Source: an uncultured bacterium (GTDB lineage: Bacteria > Bacillota > Clostridia > Oscillospirales > Oscillospiraceae). From it: a DNA stretch of 12,932 nt. The translations under genes were made by a program, and so were the position numbers. Below the pieces are notes generated by a model that was not told the origin of the DNA, made no database searches, and worked only from the letters and a program-made list of their open reading frames with translations. Below, piece after piece: positions 5,713-12,932 of the stretch. Location of the stretch: positions 1-12,932 of the forward strand of contig CAJMLC010000044.1 in the NCBI GenBank assembly GCA_905214155.1, read 5' to 3'. How positions within the stretch are numbered: the stretch's first letter is position 1; every line of letters starts with the position of its first letter.

Positions 5713-6437
5713 ACGAAGTGACTTATACCATCGCGGAAAACGCGCCCATCGCGCCCGGCGTCTTCCGCCTGATCCTGACGGGCGACACCTCGGCCATCAC
5801 CGCGCCGGGACAATTCCTCGATCTGCGTCTCCCCGGCTTCTATCTCCGCCGCCCCATCTCCGTCTGCGACTGGGATGAGACGCGCGTCACGCTCCTATAT
5901 AAAGTCGTCGGCGGCGGCACTGACTGGCTCTCCCGCTGTCCCGCCGGACAGACGCTCGATGCGCTTTCCGGCTGCGGGAACGGCTTTGACGTCGCCGCGT
6001 GCGGCGCTGCGGTGCTTCTGATCGGCGGCGGCATCGGAATCCCGCCGATGTACGGGCTCGCGAAGCGGCTGCTGGCCGCCGGCAAAACGCCGGTCGCCGT
6101 ACTCGGCTTCAACACGGCGGCGGAGCGCTTCTGCGAGGCGGAATTCCAGGCGCTCGGCGTGGAGACCATCGTCGCGACCGCGGACGGGAGCTATGGCGTG
6201 CGCGGTTTCGTGACCGACGCGCTGCCAGAGCAGTTTGACACGCTCTGTGCCTGCGGCCCGCTGCCGATGCTCAGGGCGCTCTGCGCCAGAACGGGCAGGC
6301 CCGGCCAGCTCAGTCTGGAGGCGCGCATGGGCTGCGGCTTCGGCGCGTGCATGGGCTGCACGATCGACACCGTGAACGGCCCGAAGCGCGTCTGCCGCGA
6401 GGGTCCCGTCTTCCGGAGGGAGGAACTCAAATGGTAA
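5709..6437 (+). CDS. pyrK: Dihydroorotate dehydrogenase electron transfer subunit
   Basis: PyrK carries FAD and a [2Fe-2S] cluster and passes electrons from the FMN of PyrD to NAD+, forming the PyrD2K2 class 1B enzyme. The 242-residue protein shows the ferredoxin-reductase fold: the flavin motif RRPIS (47-51), the nucleotide-binding GGGIGIPP (106-113), ACGPLPML (191-198), and the cluster ligands C209, C214, C217 and C229 in the family spacing CX4CX2CX11C. It starts with TTG, overlaps the pyrC stop by 4 bases and overlaps pyrD by 7, so all three are probably translationally coupled, fitting a complex with fixed subunit ratio. NfnA at the right end of the window is a homologue; the four-cysteine cluster and the pyrD neighbour identify this one as PyrK. 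Confidence 0.96.
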   Translation: MNEVTYTIAENAPIAPGVFRLILTGDTSAITAPGQFLDLRLPGFYLRRPISVCDWDETRVTLLYKVVGGGTDWLSRCPAGQTLDALSGCGNGFDVAACGAAVLLIGGGIGIPPMYGLAKRLLAAGKTPVAVLGFNTAAERFCEAEFQALGVETIVATADGSYGVRGFVTDALPEQFDTLCACGPLPMLRALCARTGRPGQLSLEARMGCGFGACMGCTIDTVNGPKRVCREGPVFRREELKW

Positions 6438-7348
6438 ATACCAGCGTCACGCTCTGCGGTCTCCCACTCGCAAATCCTGTCATCCCGGCCAGCGGCACCT
6501 TCGGCTACGGATATGAATTTGCAGAGCTCTACGACATCAACTGCCTCGGCACGTTCTCCTTCAAGGGCACGACGCGGGCCCCGCGCCTTGGCAATCCCCA
6601 GCCGCGCATCGCCGAGATGACCGGCGGGATGCTCAACGCCGTGGGTCTCCAGAACCCTGGCGTGGACGCGGTCATCGCCGAGGAGCTGCCGAAGCTCGCG
6701 CGCGTGTTCCACAAGCCTGTCATGGCAAACGTCAGCGGCTTTTCGCTGGAGGAATACGTCGAGGTCTGCCAGAAGCTCGACGCCTGCCCGCAGGTCGGCT
6801 GGCTCGAGGTGAACATCTCGTGCCCGAACGTCCACGGCGGCGGCATGAGCTTCGGCACCGACCCGAAGGCCGCCGCGGCGGTCACGCGCGCGGTGAAGGA
6901 CGCGGTGAAAAAGCCCGTCATCGTCAAGCTCTCGCCGAACGTGACGAGCATCGCGGACATCGCCAAAGCCTGCGAGAACGCAGGCGCGGACGGCCTCAGC
7001 CTCATCAACACCGTGATGGGGATGCGGCTCGATCTGAAAACCAGAAAACCGCTGCTCGCCAACGGCACGGGCGGCATGTCCGGCCCAGCGGTCTTCCCGC
7101 TGGCCGTGCGCATGGTCTGGCAGGTGTACGAAGCCGTGCGCATCCCCGTCGTGGGCCTCGGCGGCGTTTCGCGCGCGGAGGACGTGCTCGAGCTGATGCT
7201 CGCGGGCGCAACGGCGGTCGAGGTCGGTGCTGCCAACCTTGTCGATCCCTTCGCCTGCCGCCGCATCGTCGAGGATCTGCCCCGCGTCATGCAGAAATAC
7301 AACATCAACAATTTGAACGACATCACAGGAGGTGCCCACCATGGGTAA
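6431..7348 (+). CDS. pyrD: Dihydroorotate dehydrogenase, class 1B catalytic subunit
   Basis: PyrD oxidises dihydroorotate to orotate on FMN. The 305-residue TIM-barrel protein has K45 (SFKGTT), the substrate-binding stretch NAVGLQNPG (69-77), catalytic C131 in NISCPN (class 1 enzymes use Cys where class 2 use Ser), K166 (VKLSPN), the NGTGGMSGPA loop (211-220) and the phosphate-binding GLGGVS (242-247). It has no N-terminal membrane extension, and the adjacent pyrK places it in class 1B with NAD+ as acceptor. ATG 6431 follows GGAGGGAGG (6415-6423) and overlaps the end of pyrK. A longer frame from 6347 only extends into pyrK and is rejected. The 3' end overlaps pyrF by 8 bases. Confidence 0.97.
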   Translation: MVNTSVTLCGLPLANPVIPASGTFGYGYEFAELYDINCLGTFSFKGTTRAPRLGNPQPRIAEMTGGMLNAVGLQNPGVDAVIAEELPKLARVFHKPVMANVSGFSLEEYVEVCQKLDACPQVGWLEVNISCPNVHGGGMSFGTDPKAAAAVTRAVKDAVKKPVIVKLSPNVTSIADIAKACENAGADGLSLINTVMGMRLDLKTRKPLLANGTGGMSGPAVFPLAVRMVWQVYEAVRIPVVGLGGVSRAEDVLELMLAGATAVEVGAANLVDPFACRRIVEDLPRVMQKYNINNLNDITGGAHHG

Positions 7349-8039
7349 GGACGTTATCATTGCGCTGGATTTTGACAGCAAGGAAAAGACCCTCGCATTT
7401 CTCGACCGCTTCACCGGCGAAAAGCCCTTTGTGAAGATCGGCATGGAGCTCTTCTACGCCGAAGGCCCCGCGATCGTGCGCGAGATCAAAGCCCGCGGCC
7501 ACAAGATCTTCCTCGATCTCAAGCTGCACGACATCCCCAACACCGTGAAAAAGGCCATGGCCGTGCTCTCCTCCCTCGATGTGGACATGGTCAACCTCCA
7601 CGCCTCCGGCACGCGCGCGATGATGTCTGCCGCGCTCGAGGGGCTCACCCGCGCGGACGGCACGCGTCCGATGCTCATCGCCGTCACACAGCTCACCTCC
7701 ACGAGCCAGCAGAGCATGGAGGAAGAAATTGAGATCCACAAGCCGCTCGCAGACGTGGTCATCGACTATGCGAAAAACGCGAAGCTGGCTGGGCTGGACG
7801 GCGTGGTCTGCTCGCCGCTGGAGGCCGGTAAGATCCACGGGGCCTGCACGGGCGACTTCGTCACCGTGACGCCCGGCATCCGCTTCGCCGACGCGAAAGC
7901 GGACGATCAGGTCCGCATCACCACGCCCGCAAAGGCGCGCGAGATCGGCTCGGACTACATCGTCGTCGGCCGCCCCATCACGCAGGCGGACGACCCCGTC
8001 GCGGCCTATCGCCGCTGCGTGGAGGAGTTTGTCGGATGA
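7341..8039 (+). CDS. pyrF: Orotidine 5'-phosphate decarboxylase
   Basis: PyrF decarboxylates OMP to UMP, the last step of the pathway. The 232-residue protein matches the short class I family: D10 (ALDFD), K32 (VKIG), and the catalytic D59-K61-D64 array in FLDLKLHDIPNT, followed by TPGIR and VVGRPIT near the C-terminus, whose arginine binds the phosphate. The start is ATG 7341, eight bases after AGGAGG (7327-7332). A GTG at 7332 lies inside that ribosome site and is rejected. The gene overlaps pyrD by 8 bases and the next gene by 4 (ATGA). Confidence 0.97.
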   Translation: MGKDVIIALDFDSKEKTLAFLDRFTGEKPFVKIGMELFYAEGPAIVREIKARGHKIFLDLKLHDIPNTVKKAMAVLSSLDVDMVNLHASGTRAMMSAALEGLTRADGTRPMLIAVTQLTSTSQQSMEEEIEIHKPLADVVIDYAKNAKLAGLDGVVCSPLEAGKIHGACTGDFVTVTPGIRFADAKADDQVRITTPAKAREIGSDYIVVGRPITQADDPVAAYRRCVEEFVG

Positions 8040-8683
8040 GCCGGGACATCCTCCTGTTTGACCTCGACGGTACGCTGACCGACTCCGGCCCCGGCATCAT
8101 GAAGGCCGGGCAGTACGCGCTGCGCGCCTACGGCATCGAGCGCGACTGGCGCGAGCTGGCGTTCTTCGTCGGCCCGCCGCTGACCGACACGTTCGCGCGC
8201 TTCGTCCCGGCGCAGGACGTGGACGCCGCGGCCGCAAAGTTCCGCGAGTATTACCTGAAGGACGGCTGGCTCGACAATGCGCCCTACCCCGGTATCCCGG
8301 AATTGCTTGCACACCTCAAGGCGCAGGGCAAGCGGCTCTTCGTCGCCACGTCGAAGCTCGACACCATCGCCGTCCAGGTGCTGGAGCATTTCGGCCTCGC
8401 GCCGTATTTCGAGGCGATCTGCGGCGCGCCCCTGGGCGACAAGGAGGCCGGCAAAAAGGAGAACGTCGTCCGCGCCGCGCTGAAGGTGACAAACTGCACG
8501 GATCTCTCCCGCGCCGTGCTGGTCGGCGACCGCGCGCACGACGTCCTCGGCGGACACCGCGCCGGGCTGGATGTCATCGGCGTGCTCTATGGCTACGGCA
8601 GCCGCGAAGAACTGGAAAATGCCGGTGCGGAGGCGATCGCCGCCACACCGGAAGAACTGGAAACGATTTTGACGTCAGATTGA
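8036..8683 (+). CDS. HAD-superfamily phosphatase (subfamily IA, Gph/PpaX-like) inside the pyr operon
   Basis: The 215-residue protein has all four HAD motifs: the nucleophile DLDGT (D9, acid/base D11), T105/S106 in VATSK, a lysine at 140-141 (GKKEN), and GDRAHD (D165, D169). A helical cap lies between motifs I and II, as in phosphoglycolate phosphatases, PpaX-type pyrophosphatases and small nucleotidases. Its ATG overlaps the pyrF stop (ATGA) behind GGAGGAG (8021-8027), so it is co-translated with UMP synthesis enzymes. Removing phosphate from a pyrimidine nucleotide or a pathway side product is a reasonable inference from position, but the sequence does not reveal the substrate. pyrE follows after 11 bases. 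Confidence 0.9.
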   Translation: MSRDILLFDLDGTLTDSGPGIMKAGQYALRAYGIERDWRELAFFVGPPLTDTFARFVPAQDVDAAAAKFREYYLKDGWLDNAPYPGIPELLAHLKAQGKRLFVATSKLDTIAVQVLEHFGLAPYFEAICGAPLGDKEAGKKENVVRAALKVTNCTDLSRAVLVGDRAHDVLGGHRAGLDVIGVLYGYGSREELENAGAEAIAATPEELETILTSD

Positions 8684-8694
8684 AAGGAGCAGCT

Positions 8695-9342
8695 ATGGAA
8701 ACTTTGGAACGACAGATCGCGGAGGGCCTGCTCTCCATTCGCGCGGTCTTTTTCCGCCCGGACGAGCCGTTCATCTGGGCCAGCGGCATCAAAAGCCCCG
8801 TCTACTGTGACAACCGCCTCATCCTGACCGCGCCCGAGGTGCGCACGCAGGTGGAGTCCGCGCTGTGCGAGGTCATCCGCGCTGACTATCCCGATGTGGA
8901 GGTCCTGATGGGCACAAGTACAGCGGGCATCGCGCACGCGGCCATCGTCGGCCACATGATGGGCCTTCCGATGGGCTATGTCCGCTCGTCCGGTAAGGAC
9001 CATGGCCGGAAGAACCAGATTGAAGGCCGCCTCGAGCCGGGCCAGAAGGTCGTCGTCATCGAGGACCTCATCTCCACCGGCGGCAGCGTGCTCGACGTGG
9101 TGAACGTCCTGCGCGACGCCGGCGCGGAGGTGCTCGGCATCGCGAGCATCTTCACCTACGGCATGCGCAAGGGCCTTGACCGCCTCGCCGCCGCAAACGT
9201 GAAAAACCACAGCCTGACGAATTTCGACGTCATCGCCGCCGTCGCGGCGGAGCAGAACTACATCCGCCCCGACGACGTCGCGCGTCTCATTCAGTTCCGC
9301 AACGACCCCGCAGACGAATCTTGGATTGGAGGAAACCACTGA
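8695..9342 (+). CDS. pyrE: Orotate phosphoribosyltransferase
   Basis: PyrE joins orotate to PRPP to give OMP. The 215-residue protein has the PRPP-binding loop VVVIEDLISTGGS (119-131), the acidic pair E123-D124, the flexible catalytic loop RSSGKDHGRKN (97-107), and the FIWASGIKSPVYCDNR start (26-41) typical of the type I phosphoribosyltransferase OPRT family. ATG 8695 follows AAAGGAG (8683-8689) with 5 bases between. An in-frame TTG at 8680 overlaps the upstream stop and lies before the ribosome site, so it is rejected. pyrB begins one base after the pyrE stop. Confidence 0.96.
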   Translation: METLERQIAEGLLSIRAVFFRPDEPFIWASGIKSPVYCDNRLILTAPEVRTQVESALCEVIRADYPDVEVLMGTSTAGIAHAAIVGHMMGLPMGYVRSSGKDHGRKNQIEGRLEPGQKVVVIEDLISTGGSVLDVVNVLRDAGAEVLGIASIFTYGMRKGLDRLAAANVKNHSLTNFDVIAAVAAEQNYIRPDDVARLIQFRNDPADESWIGGNH

Positions 9343-9343
9343 T

Positions 9344-10258
9344 ATGAACCACCTGATCGACATTTTGCAGCTCAACACCCAGGAGATCGATGATCTGGTC
9401 GCCACGGCGAACGACATCATCGCCCATCCCGAGGCCTACGCCCACAAGTGTGACGGCAAGATCCTCGCCACGCTCTTCTTTGAGCCCTCGACCCGCACCC
9501 GCCTGAGCTTCGAGTCCGCCATGCTGAGCCTTGGCGGCAAGACGCTCGGCTTCTCCTCGGCCAGCAGCTCCTCCGCCTCCAAGGGCGAGAGCGTCGCGGA
9601 CACCGTCCGCACCGTCAGCTGCTACTGCGACATCATCGCCATGCGCCACCCAAAGGAGGGCGCGCCGCTGGTCGCCTCGATGCACTCCGAGGTGCCCGTC
9701 ATCAACGCAGGCGACGGCGGCCACAACCACCCCACCCAGACACTGACCGACCTGCTCACCATCCAGCGTGAAAAGGGCCGCTTCCACGATCTGACCGTCG
9801 GCTTCTGCGGCGACCTCAAGTTTGGCCGCACCGTCCACTCGCTCATCAGCGCGCTGAGCCGCTACACGGGCATCAAGATCGTCCTGATCTCGCCGGAAGA
9901 GCTGAAGCTGCCGAGCTATGTCAAAAACGAGGTCCTGAAAAAGAACAACATCCCCTACGAGCAGACGACCGATCTCGAGGCAGTCATGCCCCAGCTCGAC
10001 ATTCTCTACATGACCCGCGTGCAGCGCGAGCGCTTCTTCAACGAAGAGGATTACCTCCGTCTGAAGGACAGCTACATCCTGACGCCTGAGAAGCTGAAAA
10101 CGGCAAAGCCCGATCTCTGCATCCTGCATCCGCTGCCCCGTGTCAACGAAATTTCCGTCGCCGTGGACGACGATCCGCGTGCCTGCTACTTCAAGCAGGT
10201 CAAAAATGGCCGCTACATCCGCATGGCGCTGATCCTGAAGCTGCTCGGGATCCAATAA
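9344..10258 (+). CDS. pyrB: Aspartate carbamoyltransferase, catalytic chain
   Basis: PyrB condenses carbamoyl phosphate and aspartate, the committed step. The 304-residue protein has the carbamoyl-phosphate motif STRTR (49-53) in FFEPSTRTRLSFE, the serine-rich 80s loop ending in K80, HPTQ (129-132) and HPLPRV (262-267). ATG 9344 has GGAGG (9328-9332) 11 bases upstream, inside the end of pyrE. A TTG at 9326 precedes this site and is rejected. Together with pyrI 15 bases downstream, it should form the regulated c6r6 holoenzyme known from enterobacteria and some clostridia. Confidence 0.97.
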   Translation: MNHLIDILQLNTQEIDDLVATANDIIAHPEAYAHKCDGKILATLFFEPSTRTRLSFESAMLSLGGKTLGFSSASSSSASKGESVADTVRTVSCYCDIIAMRHPKEGAPLVASMHSEVPVINAGDGGHNHPTQTLTDLLTIQREKGRFHDLTVGFCGDLKFGRTVHSLISALSRYTGIKIVLISPEELKLPSYVKNEVLKKNNIPYEQTTDLEAVMPQLDILYMTRVQRERFFNEEDYLRLKDSYILTPEKLKTAKPDLCILHPLPRVNEISVAVDDDPRACYFKQVKNGRYIRMALILKLLGIQ

Positions 10259-10273
10259 GGGAGGGTTCAAAAC

Positions 10274-10693
10274 ATGATCATTGATGCAATTTCCAACGGT
10301 ATCGTCATCGACCACATCACCGCCGGCAAGGCGATGTATCTGTACAACATTCTCGGCCTCGACAAGCTCGACTGCTCGGTCGCGCTGCTGAAAAACGTGG
10401 TCAGCGACAAGCTCGGCCGCAAGGACATCCTCAAGATCGACCGCATCCTCGATCTGGACTGGGACGTGATCGGCTACGTCGACCCCGGCATCACCGTCAA
10501 CTTCATCAAGGACGGCGAGCGCGTGGAAAAGCGCCAGCTGAAGCTGCCGGAGCGCATCACGAACGTGATCCGCTGCAAAAATCCGCGCTGCATCACCTCT
10601 GTGGAGCAGGAGCTGCCGCAGGTCTTCACGCTGACCGATCGGGAAAAGCGCACCTACCGCTGCCTGTACTGCGAGACCAAGGCAGAGCGCTGA
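10274..10693 (+). CDS. pyrI: Aspartate carbamoyltransferase, regulatory chain
   Basis: PyrI binds CTP or ATP and transmits allosteric control to PyrB. The 139-residue protein has the nucleotide-binding start GIVIDHITAGKA (9-20) and the C-terminal zinc domain with C101, C106, C130 and C133, spaced CX4C and CX2C as in the Escherichia coli chain, which holds the chains together. The ATG is preceded by a purine-rich AGGGAGGG about 8 bases upstream. It is the last gene of the operon and is followed by a GC-rich hairpin. As the operon leader is too short for attenuation, CTP feedback through this protein may be the main control (inferred). Confidence 0.97.
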   Translation: MIIDAISNGIVIDHITAGKAMYLYNILGLDKLDCSVALLKNVVSDKLGRKDILKIDRILDLDWDVIGYVDPGITVNFIKDGERVEKRQLKLPERITNVIRCKNPRCITSVEQELPQVFTLTDREKRTYRCLYCETKAER

Positions 10694-10711
10694 ACGAAAT
10701 ATCACAGCAAA

Positions 10712-10747
10712 CGCGCCGCAGCCTCCGGGCTGCGGCGCGCCTTGTTC
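10712..10747 (+). terminator. Terminator of the pyr operon
   Basis: Stem 10712-10723 pairs perfectly with 10728-10739 around a 4-base loop. The following tail (CTTGTTCT) is only moderately T-rich, so this may be a leaky terminator backed up by the second hairpin at 10793-10820. Confidence 0.75.
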
Positions 10748-10751
10748 TGCC

Positions 10752-10783
10752 CCGAACGCCGCGCGGCGGTGCACAGCGTTCGG
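10752..10783. repeat. Inverted repeat between the two terminators
   Basis: CCGAACGC (10752-10759) pairs with GCGTTCGG (10776-10783) around a 16-base, GC-rich loop. No T run is attached. It could add to the termination zone between the convergent operons. Confidence 0.35.
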
Positions 10784-10788
10784 AATCC

Positions 10789-10826
10789 AAAAAACGTCCC
10801 CCTCCGAAGAGGGGGACGTTCTTTTG
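10789..10826 (-). terminator. Terminator of the nfnAB operon, bidirectional
   Basis: A perfect 12-bp stem (10793-10804 with 10809-10820) is flanked by an A run (10789-10794) and a T-rich tail. On the minus strand it reads as a C(UUCG)G tetraloop followed by six U, an unusually stable form, placed 19 bases after the nfnB stop. On the plus strand it can stop read-through from the pyr operon. Confidence 0.9.
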
Positions 10827-10838
10827 CGTCAACCGAAT

Positions 10839-12224
10839 TTACTTGTTCTGCAGCTTCTTATCGATGGCTTCCGCGGCTTTCTTGCCAGCGCCCATCGCCA
10901 GGATGACGGTGGCTGCGCCGGTGACGGCGTCGCCGCCGGCGAAGACGTTCTCGCGGGTGGACATCTCGTTCTCGTCGACGATGATGCCGCCCTTCTTGTT
11001 CGTCTCGAGACCCGGCGTGGTGGAGCGGATCAGCGGGTTGGGGCTGGTGCCGAGGGACATGATGACCGTGTCGACGTCCAGCACGAATTCGCTGCCCTCG
11101 ACCGGGATCGGACGGCGGCGGCCGGATGCGTCAGGCTCGCCAAGCTCCATCTTGATGCACTTCATGCCGTTCACGCGGCCATCCTCGCCGCCGAGGATCT
11201 CGACGGGGTTCGTGAGGGTCATGAACTCGATGCCCTCTTCCTTCGCGTGGTGCTGCTCTTCAAGTCTCGCGGGCATTTCGGCCTCGCCGCGGCGGTAGAC
11301 GATGTACACTTTCTCCGCACCCATGCGCTTGGCGCAGCGCGCTGCATCCATCGCGACGTTGCCGCCGCCGACGATCGCCGCCGCGTGGCTGACAAGGATC
11401 GGGGTGTCGTACTCTTCCTTGTATGCCTTCATCAGGTTGATACGGGTCAGATATTCGTTCGCGGAGCAGACGCCCTTGAGCGCCTCGCCCGGAATGTGCA
11501 TGAACATCGGCAGGCCCGCGCCGGAGCCGACGAAGACAGCTTTATAGCCCATCTCAAAGAGGTCGTCGATCGAGAGCACCTTGCCGATGACCATGTCGGT
11601 CATAACCTCGACGCCCTGCGCCTTCAGCTTTTCGACCTCGTTGGCCACGATCGCCTTCGGCAGACGGAACTCCGGAATTCCGTAGACCAGAACGCCGCCA
11701 GCGGTGTGCAGCGCCTCGAAGATCGAGACCTGATAGCCCTTCTTGGCCAGCTCGGACGCGCAGGTCAGGCCGGACGGGCCGGAGCCGACGACCGCAACCT
11801 TGATGCCGTTGGAGGCAGCCTTCTCAGGCATGGCGTTGACATTTTCACGATACCAGTCGGCGACGAAGCGCTCCAGACGGCCGATGGCGACCGGCTCGCC
11901 CTTCACGCCGCGGACGCACTTGCTCTCGCACTGCGTCTCCTGCGGACAGACACGGCCGGACAGCGCGGGCAGCGCATTCGTGGAGGTGATGATCTCATAG
12001 GCCGCGGCAAAATCGCCCTCGGCGACCTTCGCGATGAACTCGGGGATGCGGATATTGACCGGGCAGCCCTGGGTGCACTGCGGCTTCTTGCACTGCAGGC
12101 AGCGCTTGGCCTCGTTCACGGCCATCTCGGCGGTGTAGCCCAGCGTGACTTCTTTGAAATTATGGTTACGGACGTTGGCGTCCTGCTCCGGCATCGGAGT
12201 CTTTGTCATCTGCATGTTAGCCAT
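10839..12224 (-). CDS. nfnB: NADP(H)-binding subunit of NfnAB transhydrogenase (GltA-like)
   Basis: The 461-residue cytoplasmic flavoprotein is homologous to the glutamate synthase small chain. It has an N-terminal iron-sulfur domain (C42, C45, C50, C54, then C93, C99, C103), an FAD fold with GSGPSG (147-152), the NADP(H) fold GGGNVAMDAAR (286-296) and a late flavin motif GGDAV. Such proteins are often labelled GltA. Here the gene immediately upstream encodes the NfnA-type FAD/NAD subunit and no large glutamate synthase chain is present, so the electron-bifurcating NfnAB complex is the better call. That complex reduces two NADP+ with NADH and two reduced ferredoxins. ATG 12224 follows AGGGAGGAA, and the gene starts 15 bases after nfnA ends. 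The alternative is a stand-alone GltA-like oxidoreductase. Confidence 0.88.
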   Translation of the reverse strand: MANMQMTKTPMPEQDANVRNHNFKEVTLGYTAEMAVNEAKRCLQCKKPQCTQGCPVNIRIPEFIAKVAEGDFAAAYEIITSTNALPALSGRVCPQETQCESKCVRGVKGEPVAIGRLERFVADWYRENVNAMPEKAASNGIKVAVVGSGPSGLTCASELAKKGYQVSIFEALHTAGGVLVYGIPEFRLPKAIVANEVEKLKAQGVEVMTDMVIGKVLSIDDLFEMGYKAVFVGSGAGLPMFMHIPGEALKGVCSANEYLTRINLMKAYKEEYDTPILVSHAAAIVGGGNVAMDAARCAKRMGAEKVYIVYRRGEAEMPARLEEQHHAKEEGIEFMTLTNPVEILGGEDGRVNGMKCIKMELGEPDASGRRRPIPVEGSEFVLDVDTVIMSLGTSPNPLIRSTTPGLETNKKGGIIVDENEMSTRENVFAGGDAVTGAATVILAMGAGKKAAEAIDKKLQNK

Positions 12225-12239
12225 GGTTCCGTTCCTCCC

Positions 12240-12932
12240 TTACTTGATCAGCTCTTCGCCGAGCTTTTCGATGCGGCACTTGTGGCTCTGGCGGACCTCG
12301 GCCTCGCGCTCGCGATAGACGCCGTTGCGGTTCATGAGCTCGGCATAATCGACCTGGTGGCCGTCAAAGTCCGGGCCGTCGACGCATGCGAACTTGACCT
12401 CGCCGCCGACCGTCACACGACAGCCGCCGCACATGCCCGTGCCGTCGACCATGATCGGGTTCAGCGAGACGATCGTCTTCACGCCGAACGGCTTCGTGGT
12501 CTGGGAGACAAACTTCATCATCGGGATCGGGCCGATGGCAAGCACTTCATCATACTGCTTGCCGGATTCCAGCAGCTGCTGGAGCTTGACGGTGACAAAG
12601 CCCTTTTCGCCGTAGGAGCCGTCGTCGGTCATCAGGTACAGGTTGTCGCACGCGGACTTGAACTCGTCCTCGAGGATGACGATGTCCTTGTTGCGGAAGC
12701 CGACGATGACGTCGGTCTCGACGCCCGCTTCCTTAAAGGCCTTCGCGGACGGATACGCGATCGCACAGCCGACGCCGCCGCCAACCACGCACACGCGCTT
12801 CTTGCCCTCGACGTCCGTCGGCTTGCCGAGCGGGCCGACGAAGTCCTGAATATAGTCGCCCTCGTTCATGCTGCCGAGCAGCTCGGTCGACAGGCCGACC
12901 TTCTGGAAAATGATCGCGACCGTGCCCTTTTC
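12240..12932 (-). CDS. nfnA: NADH/ferredoxin subunit of NfnAB transhydrogenase, 5' end missing
   Basis: The frame is open to the window edge; 230 C-terminal residues are present and roughly 50-60 N-terminal residues, including the true start, lie outside. The ATG at 12869 is internal, because the preceding 21 codons (EKGTVAIIFQKVGLSTELLG and a serine) match the family. Visible features, numbered in the fragment, are the flavin-domain DFVGPLGKP (30-38), nucleotide-binding GGGVGCAIAYP (51-61), AIGPIPMM (132-139) and the cluster region with C168, C171 and C183. D163 may be the fourth ligand, as three Cys plus one Asp are described for this subunit. It is a PyrK homologue often annotated as sulfide or dihydroorotate dehydrogenase-like. 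It takes NADH and ferredoxin electrons for NfnB directly downstream. Confidence 0.9.
   Translation of the reverse strand, partial: EKGTVAIIFQKVGLSTELLGSMNEGDYIQDFVGPLGKPTDVEGKKRVCVVGGGVGCAIAYPSAKAFKEAGVETDVIVGFRNKDIVILEDEFKSACDNLYLMTDDGSYGEKGFVTVKLQQLLESGKQYDEVLAIGPIPMMKFVSQTTKPFGVKTIVSLNPIMVDGTGMCGGCRVTVGGEVKFACVDGPDFDGHQVDYAELMNRNGVYREREAEVRQSHKCRIEKLGEELIK

Noticed and set aside
6191..7444. Minus-strand open frame (417 codons) opposite pyrK and pyrD
   Set aside because: Shadow of the pyrD coding strand: no start signals and no recognisable motifs.
9287..10774. Long minus-strand open frame (495 codons) opposite pyrB and pyrI
   Set aside because: It mirrors GC-rich codons of well-identified genes and crosses the pyr operon terminator; the translation is low-complexity Asp/Val/Ala/Arg.
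10839..12224. Glutamate synthase small chain as the function of the minus-strand flavoprotein
   Set aside because: No large chain is seen, and the adjoining gene is an NfnA-type subunit, which favours NfnB. Genes beyond the window could reopen this.
12240..12869. Complete gene beginning at the ATG at 12869
   Set aside because: The reading frame stays open to the window edge and the upstream codons match the conserved family sequence, so the gene is cut by the window and that ATG is internal.
1..12932. CRISPR arrays, tRNA or rRNA genes, insertion sequences, phage or defence genes
   Set aside because: None was seen on either strand by reading; this is not an exhaustive computational search.

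Overview
The window looks like a high-GC Clostridia chromosome, most likely a gut Oscillospiraceae-type anaerobe (inferred). Supporting signs are a pyruvate:ferredoxin oxidoreductase tail, an NfnAB-type electron-bifurcating transhydrogenase, a class 1B dihydroorotate dehydrogenase (PyrD with PyrK), a PyrBI aspartate transcarbamoylase, strong AGGAGG ribosome binding sites and compact rho-independent terminators. No rRNA, tRNA, CRISPR array, transposase or phage gene was seen.

Layout. (1) 1-1130, GC-rich, plus strand: the 3' end of a PFOR gene, a secreted protein with a copper-amine-oxidase-N-like domain, and a small proline-rich protein of unknown function; each is followed by its own hairpin terminator. 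(2) 1146-3963, minus strand, visibly lower in GC: a two-gene unit. The first gene is an in-frame chimera, an ABC-transporter substrate-binding lipoprotein joined to a D-2-hydroxyacid dehydrogenase that has lost its N-terminus. The second is a LarA-like nickel-pincer racemase/epimerase homologue. (3) 3964-4440, very AT-rich: the divergent intergenic region, with a perfect consensus sigma-A promoter for the pyr operon, an imperfect direct repeat and several palindromes. (4) 4441-10693, plus strand: a tightly packed pyrimidine operon, pyrC-pyrK-pyrD-pyrF-(HAD phosphatase)-pyrE-pyrB-pyrI. (5) 10694-10838: back-to-back terminators. (6) 10839-12932, minus strand: nfnB (gltA-like) and the 3' part of nfnA, which runs off the window.

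How the genes work together. The pyr operon encodes the route from carbamoyl phosphate plus aspartate to UMP: PyrBI (ATCase with its regulatory chain), PyrC, PyrDK, PyrE and PyrF. carAB and pyrR are not in the window. An added HAD hydrolase is translationally coupled to pyrF. PFOR makes reduced ferredoxin, and NfnAB couples reduced ferredoxin and NADH to NADP+ reduction, so the two ends of the window share electron carriers. The central minus-strand unit looks like the remains of a hydroxyacid or sugar-acid uptake and catabolism locus.

The main oddities are the lipoprotein-dehydrogenase fusion and an abrupt shift in codon usage inside pyrC near 4654. These suggest that the segment from about 1140 to 4654 has a different history from its flanks, or that an assembly junction needs checking. 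No clearly new multi-gene system was found.
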